The position numbers and the translations under genes were made by a program. A model generated the notes under the pieces. It worked only from the letters and a program-made list of their open reading frames with translations. It was not told the DNA's origin and made no database searches. A stretch of 32,045 bases of DNA from UMGS973 sp045599945 (GTDB lineage: Bacteria; Bacillota; Clostridia; Peptostreptococcales; Anaerovoracaceae), in contig JAZRWY010000058.1 of NCBI GenBank assembly GCA_045599945.1, positions 1 through 32,045 on the forward strand, in the 5' to 3' direction. Below, piece after piece: positions 1 through 8,088 of this stretch. Within the stretch, counting starts at the first letter, position 1, and every line of letters begins with the position of its first letter.

Positions 1-1
1 A

Positions 2-769
2 GGCAAGGGTCAGTTCGCAGGAACTGAAATCATGGGCAAAACTGTAGGCATCATCGGCCTTGGCGCCATCGGAGCAAAGATTGCAAATGCCGCAGAAGCA
101 TTAGGCATGACAGTTGTCGGCTATGAAGCATTCAAGCCGCATCCATGTCTTACTGCAGACGTGAAGCTTTATAACAGTGTAGACGAAATGGTTCCTGAAT
201 GCGATTTCATCTCCATCCATGTACCATCACTTCCAGCAACCAAGGGAATGGTAAACAGCGACCTGATTGCTAAAATGAAGGACGGAGTAATCTTCATGAA
301 CTATGCAAGACCTGACTTGATTGTTATAGATGATGTAATTGCAGCACTGGAATCCGGCAAGATGAGAAAATATATGACAGACCTTCTTGAGCCTGAATAT
401 ATCGGCAAGACCGGTATTGTTGCAACACCACATCTTGGAGCATCCTCAGCAGAGGCAGAAGAAAACTGTGCAATCATGGCAACCGATCAGTTAATGGATT
501 ATCTGGAAAACGGCAACATTGTGAATTCCGTAAACTTCCCGAGAGTAACCCTGGAAGGAAAAGACGGCTGCGTAAAGCATTGCGTACTGTTTAAGAATGA
601 CAAGCCAATCGAAGAAGTAAAAGCAAAAGTCGAAGAAACATACGGCGACGACCTTGTGGATTTCGCTGGCGGAAAGAAAGGCGACAATGGCTACTTCATC
701 GCTCTTGTAAAAGAAGGAACCGACAAGAAGTTCGAATGTGACTGTGTACTTGGTTTCAGAGCACTGTAA
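2..769 (+). CDS. SerA-like D-3-phosphoglycerate dehydrogenase, 5'-truncated by the window edge
   Basis: The reading frame is open from base 2, so this is the 3' part (255 residues) of a longer D-2-hydroxyacid dehydrogenase; the ATG at 32 is internal. Visible are the Rossmann motif GLGAIG, the Arg-containing segment NYARPDL that replaces the usual NxARG, the acidic segment DLLEPE, and the catalytic-His motif TPHLGASSAEAEE. These place it with 3-phosphoglycerate dehydrogenase, which oxidises 3-phosphoglycerate with NAD+ in the first step of serine synthesis. The C-terminal part after NSVNFP is short and I do not recognise a typical ACT domain in it. It ends just before a strong hairpin terminator. 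Family is secure; exact substrate is inferred. Confidence 0.85.
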   Translation, partial: GKGQFAGTEIMGKTVGIIGLGAIGAKIANAAEALGMTVVGYEAFKPHPCLTADVKLYNSVDEMVPECDFISIHVPSLPATKGMVNSDLIAKMKDGVIFMNYARPDLIVIDDVIAALESGKMRKYMTDLLEPEYIGKTGIVATPHLGASSAEAEENCAIMATDQLMDYLENGNIVNSVNFPRVTLEGKDGCVKHCVLFKNDKPIEEVKAKVEETYGDDLVDFAGGKKGDNGYFIALVKEGTDKKFECDCVLGFRAL

Positions 770-786
770 TTTTAGACAAAAAGAGA

Positions 787-816
787 TTCCTCAGCATCCG
801 CTGAGGAGTTTTTTTA
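787..816 (+). terminator. Rho-independent terminator after the SerA-like gene
   Basis: CCTCAGC (789-795), loop ATCC, GCTGAGG (800-806), then AGTTTTTTTA. A 7-bp stem, extended slightly by flanking pairs, with a T-run 18 nt after the stop codon. Confidence 0.9.
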
Positions 817-822
817 TCCCTA

Positions 823-1593
823 TTACATGACCGTCCCTGCCATTTCATAGATATCGTATGCTACAAGTCCTATCGCAAGCAGAGCAACCAGAATGCCCTG
901 CCAGCTTCTCCTGAATATTCCAAAGATCAGAGCGCCAAGGCCAAACAATCCGCCGCATATTTCTGCATAATATGCCATTTCCGCAAACACATTCTGAAAA
1001 CCGATGGAGTAAAGAACAATGCTTCCCGGAGAAATCATCTGGTACTTCACATTCCATAAAACAGCAAGAAGTGATACCGCAAAAGATGCGCCAAACCAGA
1101 CCCCGAGGCATCCGATGACCGCTCCGGCCATGCATCCTGCCGTATTAAACACAATGTCATCTATGTCTGCCATTCTCCCTGCATAAAGATACTGCATTGT
1201 TTCAATGCATCCGGAGAACAGAAAACCTGTGATGGAAGTACGGATAAAGCTCCATCCGCTTCTGAATACCGTAGCCGGAAGCAGCACTCCAAGCGGAACA
1301 AACATGACAAAGTTCAGAACCATCAGTTTCGGACTCTCATTGGTCATGAACTGCGTATTAAAGGTTCCGGTGTTTCCCCCATGGGAATCCCAGGTTCCGC
1401 CCAGAATTCCTGTAATGTACAAAACCGCAATGACATAGATCAGAAGTGTCGCCTCTCCAAGATACCAGTAATGGTCTTTTAAGCGGTCCTTCTGATTCGC
1501 AATCAGCATGATTACAATAAATATTACATATATGATCAGTCCAAGCAAGACCGGCCTTGCCGTAAGACCGACTCCCTGCATCAGATATTCCAA
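823..1593 (-). CDS. VanZ-like family membrane protein
   Basis: About 256 residues, strongly hydrophobic, with several predicted membrane segments. The VanZ-like core is visible: NFVMFVPLGVLLP, then an IETMQYLYAGR-ADIDDIVFNTAG stretch typical of the family, followed by a Gly-rich membrane helix. VanZ-like proteins are membrane proteins of uncertain biochemical role; only VanZ itself is linked to teicoplanin resistance. Start choice: the frame opens at a GTG (1602), but that GTG lies inside GAGGTGA, a good Shine-Dalgarno sequence placed 6 nt before an in-frame TTG at 1593, so I favour TTG. It is monocistronic with a likely promoter at 1622-1649. Confidence 0.85.
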   Translation of the reverse strand: MEYLMQGVGLTARPVLLGLIIYVIFIVIMLIANQKDRLKDHYWYLGEATLLIYVIAVLYITGILGGTWDSHGGNTGTFNTQFMTNESPKLMVLNFVMFVPLGVLLPATVFRSGWSFIRTSITGFLFSGCIETMQYLYAGRMADIDDIVFNTAGCMAGAVIGCLGVWFGASFAVSLLAVLWNVKYQMISPGSIVLYSIGFQNVFAEMAYYAEICGGLFGLGALIFGIFRRSWQGILVALLAIGLVAYDIYEMAGTVM

Positions 1594-1621
1594 TTCTGTC
1601 ACCTCATTTGCGTTTTTTCAT

Positions 1622-1649
1622 AGTGTATCATTCCTCGCAGAAAAGTAAA
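1622..1649 (-). promoter_or_regulatory. Probable sigma-A promoter of the VanZ-like gene
   Basis: On the minus strand: TTTACT (1644-1649), 16-bp spacer, TACACT (1622-1627), about 20 nt upstream of the ribosome binding site. Each hexamer matches consensus at 4 of 6 positions. Confidence 0.45.
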
Positions 1650-1690
1650 GTTCTTTCAGCAAAACTCCATATATCCTTCATTTTTCTCAC

Positions 1691-1726
1691 AAAAGATTAA
1701 CCGGCACCACGCAAAACGGCGCGGTT
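1691..1726 (-). terminator. Probable terminator after the dicarboxylate symporter
   Basis: Minus-strand arms AACCG and CGGTT (1722-1726 and 1699-1703) enclose an inner CGCC/GGTG stem with one bulge, followed by AATCTTTT. It lies 10 nt past the symporter stop. Confidence 0.6.
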
Positions 1727-1735
1727 TTCATGCAG

Positions 1736-3337
1736 CTATAGATGGATTCCATCCGCCAATGCATCTTTATCCAGAAGATCCATTTTCCCTGCCTGCTGCA
1801 CCAGTGCCAGTTCTGCAAAGACCTGACAGAATGCAGTGCATGGCGCATCGAAAAGCACATCGACTGCAAGCATGACATTGATGGCTTCTGCAGGAATACC
1901 CAGCTGCGAAAGCAGCATCGGATAGAAAATGAAAACGCCGCCCGGAATGGCAGGCACGGCAATCGACAGAACAATTGCCATGATTACAGTCATCACAAAC
2001 CACTGAACCGATACTCCTACATCATAAAAGTCTGCAAAGAAATATGAAAGTACAATCAGACGGATGGCACATGCAGGCTTGAAAACCGATGTTCCAATCG
2101 GAATCCCAAAAAGCATCATCTGCTGATTGACCCCCAGTCTGCTTGTGGCATTGAAGATTTCCGGAATGCTCGCACAACAGGAATTCGTTCCCAGTGCGAT
2201 AACAAACGTTGCCCATGTCTTTCGCATGGTCATGCGAATGGAGACCTTGTTCTTCAGGCAGATCTGGAAAAACAGGAACATAAGGAAAAACAACTGTACC
2301 GCTGTGACCAGAACCCATGTTTTCCCCAGAGGAATCACCTTTGATGCGTCCCCCGCCCATATGCTCTTCACAACAATTGCAAATACAAAAAACGGCAGAA
2401 TTCTTGTCATCCATTCGGAAACGAGCAGCAGAATTCCATTCAGTTCTTCAAACATTCCATGTATTCCTGACGCCTTTGGTTCAAGTTTCAGAATTGCAAT
2501 TCCAAATACCACTCCCATGATGATCAGCTGCATGGCATTGCAGTCAATGAACGGAGTCAGTAGATTCGTTGGCAGAAAACCGAGAATCATGTCCAGAAAA
2601 TCACCATAAGCAATCTTTACCGTTCCTGCTCCATAGGTAAAATGATAGAACGGATAGCCAATAGCAGCTGCTGCCAGAGAAATCACCGAAAGAGAAAGCA
2701 TGAAGTGCCCCACCATCTTCTTTCCGATCTGACCAAAGGATGATGCATCCCCTATTCCGCAGATTCCAAGCATGACAGAAAGGAAAATGAGCGGAATGCC
2801 GCAGAAACTGATGACATTGATGTACGTGCTGCAGACCGGCGCAAGAACGTTTTCCGCGATTCCGGTCTTAATGCCCGATGGAATGGCCATTCCTGCAACC
2901 CCTGCAGCAGCAGCCAGCAGGAAAGCTGCCAGAAGCAGAAGAAGCGGATTCAGTCTTTTCCTAAGAAGTTTAAATGTTACCGCATTGGAATTTCTGGAAT
3001 AGCTGTATAGCGGTGTGGCCTGAAGGCCAGAAAGAAGCTTTCTGCTCCATTCCCCATATGTTTCATCTTCTGTCTTCAGCGGGTCAAAGGGCTCTCCTTC
3101 CAGTATCAGCTGAATGGTCGGCTGTCCAAAATATGAAAAACAGGAGATGGATACTTGTTTTTCATCTCCGAAATGTTCCTGCCATTTCAGAAGAATCTCT
3201 TCCACCGAAAGCCGCAGACGTAAGATTTCTCTTTTTTCTGTTTTCAGTTCGATGAGAAATTCCGTCATTACTTCTGCACACCTGTCAATTTCAGATGGCG
3301 AAAGATAGAATTTCGTTCCTTTTCCTTTTAATTTCAT
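1736..3337 (-). CDS. Na+/dicarboxylate symporter family (DAACS) protein with an extra N-terminal GHKL-like domain
   Basis: 533 residues. Residues about 125-533 are a DAACS/GltP-type carrier with multiple membrane helices. The region corresponding to the re-entrant hairpin reads GTNSCCASIPE, and IGTSVFKPA and DVLFDAPCTAF follow in the expected order. It probably imports a dicarboxylate or amino acid with Na+ or H+; the substrate is unknown, since the usual NMDGT motif is replaced. Residues 1-120 are soluble and contain RLRLSVEEILLKWQEHFG and EGEPFDPL, which resemble the N-box and pFDP segment of RsbW-like GHKL ATPases, although the N-box Asn is Lys. The ATG overlaps the stop of the upstream zinc-ribbon gene (ATGA), so the two are translationally coupled. 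Confidence 0.85.
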   Translation of the reverse strand: MKLKGKGTKFYLSPSEIDRCAEVMTEFLIELKTEKREILRLRLSVEEILLKWQEHFGDEKQVSISCFSYFGQPTIQLILEGEPFDPLKTEDETYGEWSRKLLSGLQATPLYSYSRNSNAVTFKLLRKRLNPLLLLLAAFLLAAAAGVAGMAIPSGIKTGIAENVLAPVCSTYINVISFCGIPLIFLSVMLGICGIGDASSFGQIGKKMVGHFMLSLSVISLAAAAIGYPFYHFTYGAGTVKIAYGDFLDMILGFLPTNLLTPFIDCNAMQLIIMGVVFGIAILKLEPKASGIHGMFEELNGILLLVSEWMTRILPFFVFAIVVKSIWAGDASKVIPLGKTWVLVTAVQLFFLMFLFFQICLKNKVSIRMTMRKTWATFVIALGTNSCCASIPEIFNATSRLGVNQQMMLFGIPIGTSVFKPACAIRLIVLSYFFADFYDVGVSVQWFVMTVIMAIVLSIAVPAIPGGVFIFYPMLLSQLGIPAEAINVMLAVDVLFDAPCTAFCQVFAELALVQQAGKMDLLDKDALADGIHL

Positions 3338-3528
3338 TCTTCTTTGTTCCTAGCCCTTTCCCGGATTTCCTCTTCCATGATTTTTCTGCAGGAAGAGCAT
3401 ATGAAATCTGCTGTAATAAGGTCTGTTTCACCCCAGAGAGGTTTCTCTTCCCTGCGATACTCTTCCTGCCTGTAACCCAGTATTTTTCCGCATCTGGGAC
3501 AGACAATCTGTTTGCTTGTCTGAAACAT
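3334..3528 (-). CDS. Small zinc-ribbon-like protein
   Basis: 64 residues, with two Cys pairs (CPRC at 10-13, CSSC at 44-47) spaced as in a zinc ribbon, and a highly charged C-terminus. The ribosome binding site GAGGAAAGAG precedes the ATG, and the stop overlaps the symporter start by 4 nt. I recognise no named family. A metal-binding or nucleic-acid/protein-contact role is inferred from the Cys pattern only. The coupled translation suggests it works with, or is co-regulated with, the symporter. Confidence 0.7.
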   Translation of the reverse strand: MFQTSKQIVCPRCGKILGYRQEEYRREEKPLWGETDLITADFICSSCRKIMEEEIRERARNKEE

Positions 3529-3547
3529 TCTCTTTCCTCATATAAAT

Positions 3548-3570
3548 CAGGGAGCGGAAACCGCTCCCTG
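3548..3570 (-). terminator. Perfect 10-bp hairpin between the OadA-like gene and the zinc-ribbon gene
   Basis: CAGGGAGCGG (3548-3557), loop of 3, CCGCTCCCTG (3561-3570), 18 nt after the OadA-like stop. On the minus strand it is followed by ATTTATA rather than a pure T-run, so it may be a leaky terminator or a processing/stability element. Confidence 0.5.
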
Positions 3571-3588
3571 GAGATTATCATTGCTAAA

Positions 3589-4986
3589 TTAAATCGGATA
3601 TACCATGTTTTCTTCATCGAGAAGATTGTTGTCGATTTCATACATTTTCTCTTCTCTCTTTCTGAAAAATACATCTGCAGGCTGCGGGAACATTGCCTTT
3701 GTCAGGACGTCTTCATCCTGAACCATGTATCTTGCAGCTTCCTTCTTGTATTTTTCAAGTTCCGGTTCAATCAGATCTGCAGGTCTGCATGTTACCTGCT
3801 CCTCGTCACCTAAGATTTTCTTTACGATTTCTTCCTTGATTGGAACTGTCGTTCTGCCATACATGCCCTTTACAAGATCCTTCGCTTCCTTTGGAACCAT
3901 CTTGTATCTTTCACCCATAACAACGTTCAGTACAGCCTGTGTACCAACAATCTGAGAAGATGGTGTTACAAGAGGTGGGAATCCGAAGTCTTCTCTTACT
4001 CTTGGAACTTCCTGCAATACTTCATCAAACTTATCCAGAGCATTTGCCTGTTTCAGCTGATTCACCAGATTGGAAAGCATTCCGCCGGGAACCTGATATT
4101 TTAACGTTCTGATGTCTACACCCATAACCTTTGGATCCAGCAGTCCGCTTGCGAGATATTTTTCTCTGATTGGCTTAAAGTAGTCGGATGCCTCATTGAG
4201 CAGGTCTTCATTCATTCCGAAATCCCATTCCGTTCCCTTGAATGCTGCAACAATCGGTTCTGTAGGAGGCTGAGATGTTCCTTCAGCAAATGGAGATAAT
4301 GCAGTATCGATGATATCCACACCCGCTTCAATTGCCTTCATGTATGTCAATGAACCCAGTCCGCTTGTGGCATGTGTATGGAGTTCAAGAGGAATGGAAA
4401 TCTCCTTCTTGATATCCTGTACCAGCTTATATGTGTTATATGGGTCCAGCAGTCCTGCCATGTCCTTGATGCATACAGAATCTGCTCCCATCTGTTCAAC
4501 TTCCTTTGCCAGATTTACAAATACTTCATTGGTATGAATCGGGCTGATGGTATAGGACATGCATCCCTGTGCATGTGCCCCTGCCTTTTTGCATGCCTGA
4601 ACAGCTCTTTCAATGTTTCTTGTATCATTTAATGCATCGAAGATTCTGATTACATCAATACCATTGGATACTGCCTTATCTACAAATTCATCTACCACAT
4701 CATCGGCATAATGCTTGTATCCCAGAAGGTTCTGGCCTCTCAGAAGCATCTGAAGCTTTGTATTCTTTACAATCTTACGCATCTTTCTTAATCTGTCCCA
4801 TGGATCTTCATCCAGAAATCTGATGCATGCATCGTAAGTTGCTCCGCCCCACATTTCAAGTGCGTTATATCCAATATTATCTAATGTTTCCAGAATCGGA
4901 AGCATTTCTTCTGTCGTCATTCTAGTTGCAATCAGTGACTGATGCCCATCTCTTAAGACCGTTTCTGTAATTCCTACTTTTGCCAT
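3589..4986 (-). CDS. Oxaloacetate decarboxylase alpha / pyruvate carboxylase B-type carboxyltransferase subunit, no biotin domain
   Basis: 465 residues from the chosen start. The N-terminal TIM-barrel carboxyltransferase domain carries ETVLRDGHQSL, WGGATYDACIRFL, LLRGQNLLGY, CIKDMAGLLDPY and ELHTHATSGL, all hallmarks of the metal-dependent OadA/PycB family. The C-terminal half is the PYC_OADA helical domain. The protein stops before any MKM biotinyl domain, so a separate biotin carrier is expected elsewhere. It transfers carboxyl between biotin and pyruvate/oxaloacetate. Start: the upstream ATG at 5013 has no ribosome binding site, whereas GAAGGG lies properly before the ATG at 4986. A strong promoter is at 5041-5069. 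Confidence 0.9.
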   Translation of the reverse strand: MAKVGITETVLRDGHQSLIATRMTTEEMLPILETLDNIGYNALEMWGGATYDACIRFLDEDPWDRLRKMRKIVKNTKLQMLLRGQNLLGYKHYADDVVDEFVDKAVSNGIDVIRIFDALNDTRNIERAVQACKKAGAHAQGCMSYTISPIHTNEVFVNLAKEVEQMGADSVCIKDMAGLLDPYNTYKLVQDIKKEISIPLELHTHATSGLGSLTYMKAIEAGVDIIDTALSPFAEGTSQPPTEPIVAAFKGTEWDFGMNEDLLNEASDYFKPIREKYLASGLLDPKVMGVDIRTLKYQVPGGMLSNLVNQLKQANALDKFDEVLQEVPRVREDFGFPPLVTPSSQIVGTQAVLNVVMGERYKMVPKEAKDLVKGMYGRTTVPIKEEIVKKILGDEEQVTCRPADLIEPELEKYKKEAARYMVQDEDVLTKAMFPQPADVFFRKREEKMYEIDNNLLDEENMVYPI

Positions 4987-5040
4987 TCTTTCAATCCCTT
5001 CCGCGATTTTCATCGCTATATTACTATATCCACTTCAATA

Positions 5041-5069
5041 ATTATATACAAGTTTTTTGTGAATTCCAA
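5041..5069 (-). promoter_or_regulatory. Sigma-A promoter of the OadA-like gene
   Basis: Minus strand TTGGAA (5064-5069), exactly 17-bp spacer, perfect TATAAT (5041-5046). It gives a leader of about 48 nt to the ATG at 4986. Confidence 0.75.
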
Positions 5070-5080
5070 CAGTATTTTGC

Positions 5081-5848
5081 CTACTTTTTGAATAATTCTT
5101 CGCATAAGGGAAGTTTCTCCGGCAGACTTTCCTCAAAAATAACAGTTCCTTCCTTCTGAGAATCGTTCAGCCATCCTTTTTCTTCCAGTTTCCGCTTCAG
5201 CTGCCGGGCAGTCCCTGCGCTGCCGTCCAGTATTCTTACATTATGTCCCAGATAATCCTGCACCACATGACCAATGAACGGATAATGGGTACAGCCCATG
5301 ACAACAGCATCCACGCCGGTATCGCGGAATTCAAACAGAAGATCCTCCACATATTTGCGGATGGCATATCCGTCAATGTCACCGGTTTCAATCAGATCCG
5401 CAAGGCCGGGACATGCAATCGGAATGATTTCTCCCCGGTCCTCGTATTCTTTCAGGAGTTTTCTGAACTTCACTTCACGGATTGTGGTCGGTGTTCCCAT
5501 GACAATAACCTTTGGATGCTCTCCGCTCTCGATGGCAGGCTTTAATGCCGGTTCAATTCCTATGACCGGAATATCTTCATAGGTTTCCCTAAGCTTTTGG
5601 ATTGCTGCGCTGGTTGCTGTATTGCAGGCTACAACAATGGCCTTGACTCCCTTGGCATAAAGATGTGCTGCCCGGTCCATGGCAATCTCCCGGATGGTTT
5701 CCACCGGCTTTGTGCCATATGGCGCATTGATGGAGTCTCCAAAGAAAACCAGGTCTTCGGCCGGAAGAAGCTTCCGTATTTCCCGCAGAACCGTAATTCC
5801 GCCTAGTCCCGAATCAAATACTCCGATTGGAAGGTTTTTCTTATCCAT
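5081..5848 (-). CDS. murI: Glutamate racemase
   Basis: 255 residues, the usual length. Catalytic motifs are FDSGLGG near residue 11, VVACNTATS with Cys75, and VVMGCTHYP with Cys186, the two-cysteine acid/base pair of cofactor-independent amino acid racemases. GDSINAPYG is also conserved. It interconverts L- and D-glutamate in the cytoplasm, supplying D-Glu for peptidoglycan. The ribosome binding site AAAGAGG lies 7 nt before the ATG, and a clear promoter is at 5874-5902. It is divergent from the EamA gene; no terminator is visible before the OadA promoter, so some read-through is possible. Confidence 0.95.
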   Translation of the reverse strand: MDKKNLPIGVFDSGLGGITVLREIRKLLPAEDLVFFGDSINAPYGTKPVETIREIAMDRAAHLYAKGVKAIVVACNTATSAAIQKLRETYEDIPVIGIEPALKPAIESGEHPKVIVMGTPTTIREVKFRKLLKEYEDRGEIIPIACPGLADLIETGDIDGYAIRKYVEDLLFEFRDTGVDAVVMGCTHYPFIGHVVQDYLGHNVRILDGSAGTARQLKRKLEEKGWLNDSQKEGTVIFEESLPEKLPLCEELFKK

Positions 5849-5873
5849 ATTTTTTACCTCTTTCCAACTATAT

Positions 5874-5902
5874 ATTATACTCCTTCATCTTTTCCCGCTC
5901 AA
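5874..5902 (-). promoter_or_regulatory. Sigma-A promoter of murI
   Basis: Minus strand TTGAGC (5897-5902), 17-bp spacer, perfect TATAAT (5874-5879). Confidence 0.7.
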
Positions 5903-5909
5903 TATTTTG

Positions 5910-5918
5910 TGGTATATT
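5910..5918 (+). promoter_or_regulatory. Extended -10 element abutting the EamA start codon
   Basis: TGG followed by TATATT (5913-5918) matches the TGn extended -10 form. Its expected transcription start falls at about 5925, the A of the EamA ATG, which has no Shine-Dalgarno sequence. This would make the mRNA leaderless. No good -35 is visible. Confidence 0.35.
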
Positions 5919-5924
5919 TTACGT

Positions 5925-6794
5925 ATGAAAACAAAGGGAACACTGCTTTTACTCACCTCGGCAATCATCTGGGGATTTGCACTGGTTGCACAGAAAACTT
6001 CACTGGAATATATTGGAACCCTCACATACACAGCAATCCGCTGTACCATGGGAGGGCTTCTTCTGTTGCTCCTGATCCCCCGCATTCTGGGAGAGCCTCT
6101 TCATTTTTCCAGATATGAAATGAAAAGCGGAGCCATCTGCGGCTCCGTTCTGGCTTTTGCCATCGTAATTCAGCAATATGGTCTGGCATATGTTCCCATC
6201 GGCAAAGCAGCATTCATTACTGCTCTTTACATTCTGATCACGCCGCTCCTCGGTCTCATGTTTCATAAGCCATGCAGAAAAAATGTATGGATTGCAGTCT
6301 TTATCGCCCTTGCCGGCATGTATATGCTCAGTCTCTGGAACGGCGTAGAAGCTCTGACACGAGGAGATCTTCTGCTGTTTTCCTCTGCATTTCTTTATGC
6401 AATACAGGTGCGTTCCGTTGCGCATTATGTTCAGGATACCGACCCTCTCAAACTGACCTGCATCATGCTTCTGACTGTCAGCATCATCTGTACGGCAGGC
6501 GCTCTGCTGTTCGACCGGGACATCACCACAATTCCGCGGATCATGGACTGCTGGCTTCCAATCGTCTATGGAGGCGTGCTTTCTGCCTGCGCGGCATATT
6601 CATGCCAGAGCATCGCACAGAAATACATTGATGCCAATGTATCCGCATTGATTTTATCTACAGAAACTGTATTCTCACTCATTGCCGGTTTCCTTTTCTT
6701 CCATGAGATTCTGGCTGCGAATGAATACATTGGATGCGCTCTGATGGCATCTGCCATCATCATTGCGCAGCTTCCGGCGAGCAAACAGAATTAA
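5925..6794 (+). CDS. EamA-family (DMT superfamily) transporter
   Basis: 289 residues from the chosen ATG, all in about ten membrane helices forming two EamA repeats. The first begins KGTLLLLTSAIIWGFALVAQK and the second begins near the RGDLLLFSSAFLYAIQ stretch. The late segment LSTETVFSLIAGFLFFHE is typical of the second repeat. Such proteins move metabolites or amino acids across the inner membrane; the substrate cannot be told. The frame is open further upstream, but that part overlaps murI on the other strand and lacks membrane character. The ATG has no clear ribosome binding site. Its stop shares the TTAA at 6791-6794 with the convergent aminotransferase stop. Confidence 0.85.
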   Translation: MKTKGTLLLLTSAIIWGFALVAQKTSLEYIGTLTYTAIRCTMGGLLLLLLIPRILGEPLHFSRYEMKSGAICGSVLAFAIVIQQYGLAYVPIGKAAFITALYILITPLLGLMFHKPCRKNVWIAVFIALAGMYMLSLWNGVEALTRGDLLLFSSAFLYAIQVRSVAHYVQDTDPLKLTCIMLLTVSIICTAGALLFDRDITTIPRIMDCWLPIVYGGVLSACAAYSCQSIAQKYIDANVSALILSTETVFSLIAGFLFFHEILAANEYIGCALMASAIIIAQLPASKQN

Positions 6795-7981
6795 CGGCTT
6801 TTGTATGCTGCAAGCCCTTTTGCCAAAAGCCTTATGGCTCTTCTCAGCCAGTCACAGTCCAGTACGTAAGCGATTCTCATGCTGTCCCTGCCCAGGCCCT
6901 TTCCGGAATAAAAGCCGCTTCCCGGTGCAAACATCACCGTTTCACCATGGTCTTCGAATTCTGTCAGCATGAACATCAGGAAGTCTTCCACATCATCGAT
7001 GGGAAGTTTTACCATCATATAAAATGCGCCGCCCGGCTTTTTGCATGCTGCACCCGGTATTTTCAGCATTTCTTCGTATGCTGCATCTCTTCTTTTTTCA
7101 TATTCTTCCCTTATTTCATCAAAGTAGGAGCTGTCCATTCCATAGAGTGCAGCAGCGCCAACCTGATCGACGGTGGAAACGCAGAGTCTTCCCTGTGCAA
7201 TCTTCATCATTGCCTCCTGCAGTTCCCGGTTTTTTGTAACTGCACAGCCGATTCTGGCGCCGCATGCCGAAAATCTCTTTGAGATTGAATCGACGATGAC
7301 CAGATTGTTTTCCAGTTCTGTCATTTCTCCAAAAGAATGAATCTCTTGTCCATCAAAAACCAGTTCCCGGTAGACTTCATCTGCAACCAGATAAAGGTCA
7401 TGCTCCAGAACAAATTCTTGAATGACATGCATTTCCTCTTCTTTCAGCAGAAGGCCCGTAGGATTTCCCGGATTTGAAATGCAAAGTGCCTGGGTCTTTT
7501 CTGTCAGAGCTTCTTCCAGTTTTTCTCTCACTGCATAAGCATAGCCCTCTTCCGGCACTGTCGTTACAGGGACCGTTACTCCGCCGCTATTCAGCACAAA
7601 TGATTGATAGTTTGTATAAAACGGTTCCGGAAGGATAATCTCATCTCCCGGATCCAATATGGATGAAAAAACCATGCTCAATGCTTCCGAGCCGCCTGCC
7701 GTCACCATGATATCCCCGGCATCATACTTCATGCCCTGGGAGCGGTAATATCTGCTGATTGCATCCTTCAGCTTAGAAAGGCCTCCGGATTCCGCATAGG
7801 AAATGACTTTTGAATCATATTTTCTTATGGCTTCCATGAAGCATGGCGGTGTTTCAATGTCCGGCTGGCCAATGTTCAGCCGATAGACCTTGAGGCCTCT
7901 CTTTTCTGCTGCAGAAGCATATTCATTGAACCTCCGGATTGGAGACAGTTCCATTTGCTGATTTTTTCTTGAAATTTTCAT
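6791..7981 (-). CDS. Pyridoxal-phosphate aminotransferase, class I/II
   Basis: 396 residues. Fold-type I aminotransferase motifs are present: LNIGQPDIETP near the N-terminus, the TAGGSEALSM cofactor loop, ISNPGNPTG, LVADEVYREL, the Schiff-base lysine in VDSISKRFSACGARIG, and a C-terminal DSMRIAY containing the substrate-carboxylate Arg. It resembles aspartate/aromatic or alanine aminotransferases of the AspC/PatA type; the donor specificity is not readable. Start: the frame extends 19 codons upstream, but GAGAGGTG precedes the ATG at 7981 at correct spacing. It is divergent from the LysR gene, which is the likely regulator. Confidence 0.92.
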   Translation of the reverse strand: MKISRKNQQMELSPIRRFNEYASAAEKRGLKVYRLNIGQPDIETPPCFMEAIRKYDSKVISYAESGGLSKLKDAISRYYRSQGMKYDAGDIMVTAGGSEALSMVFSSILDPGDEIILPEPFYTNYQSFVLNSGGVTVPVTTVPEEGYAYAVREKLEEALTEKTQALCISNPGNPTGLLLKEEEMHVIQEFVLEHDLYLVADEVYRELVFDGQEIHSFGEMTELENNLVIVDSISKRFSACGARIGCAVTKNRELQEAMMKIAQGRLCVSTVDQVGAAALYGMDSSYFDEIREEYEKRRDAAYEEMLKIPGAACKKPGGAFYMMVKLPIDDVEDFLMFMLTEFEDHGETVMFAPGSGFYSGKGLGRDSMRIAYVLDCDWLRRAIRLLAKGLAAYKSR

Positions 7982-8020
7982 TTCTTGCACCTCTCTTTCC
8001 AGTAAAACATACATTTTCTG

Positions 8021-8049
8021 TTGATTTTTGTGAAGCAAGAGTTTATAGT
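8021..8049 (+). promoter_or_regulatory. Probable promoter of the LysR gene
   Basis: TTGATT (8021-8026), 17-bp spacer, TATAGT (8044-8049). An ATTA-N4-TAAT inverted repeat at 8053-8064 lies just downstream and could be part of an autoregulatory LysR site, which is speculative. Confidence 0.55.
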
Positions 8050-8088
8050 AAAATTATTAGTAATACTTATACATGCGAGAGGTGCATG

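Noticed and set aside
2022..2609. Overlapping frames on both strands within the symporter gene
   Set aside because: All are shadows of a continuous coding region with carrier motifs; none has an independent ribosome binding site.
6734..7282. 182-codon plus-strand frame opposite the aminotransferase gene
   Set aside because: Antisense of conserved aminotransferase motifs; Cys/His/Phe-rich shadow composition and no start signal.
7986..8086. Perfect 10-bp inverted repeat TGCACCTCTC / GAGAGGTGCA between the aminotransferase and LysR genes
   Set aside because: The two arms are simply the ribosome binding sites of the two divergent genes, so symmetry is expected and need not be an operator.
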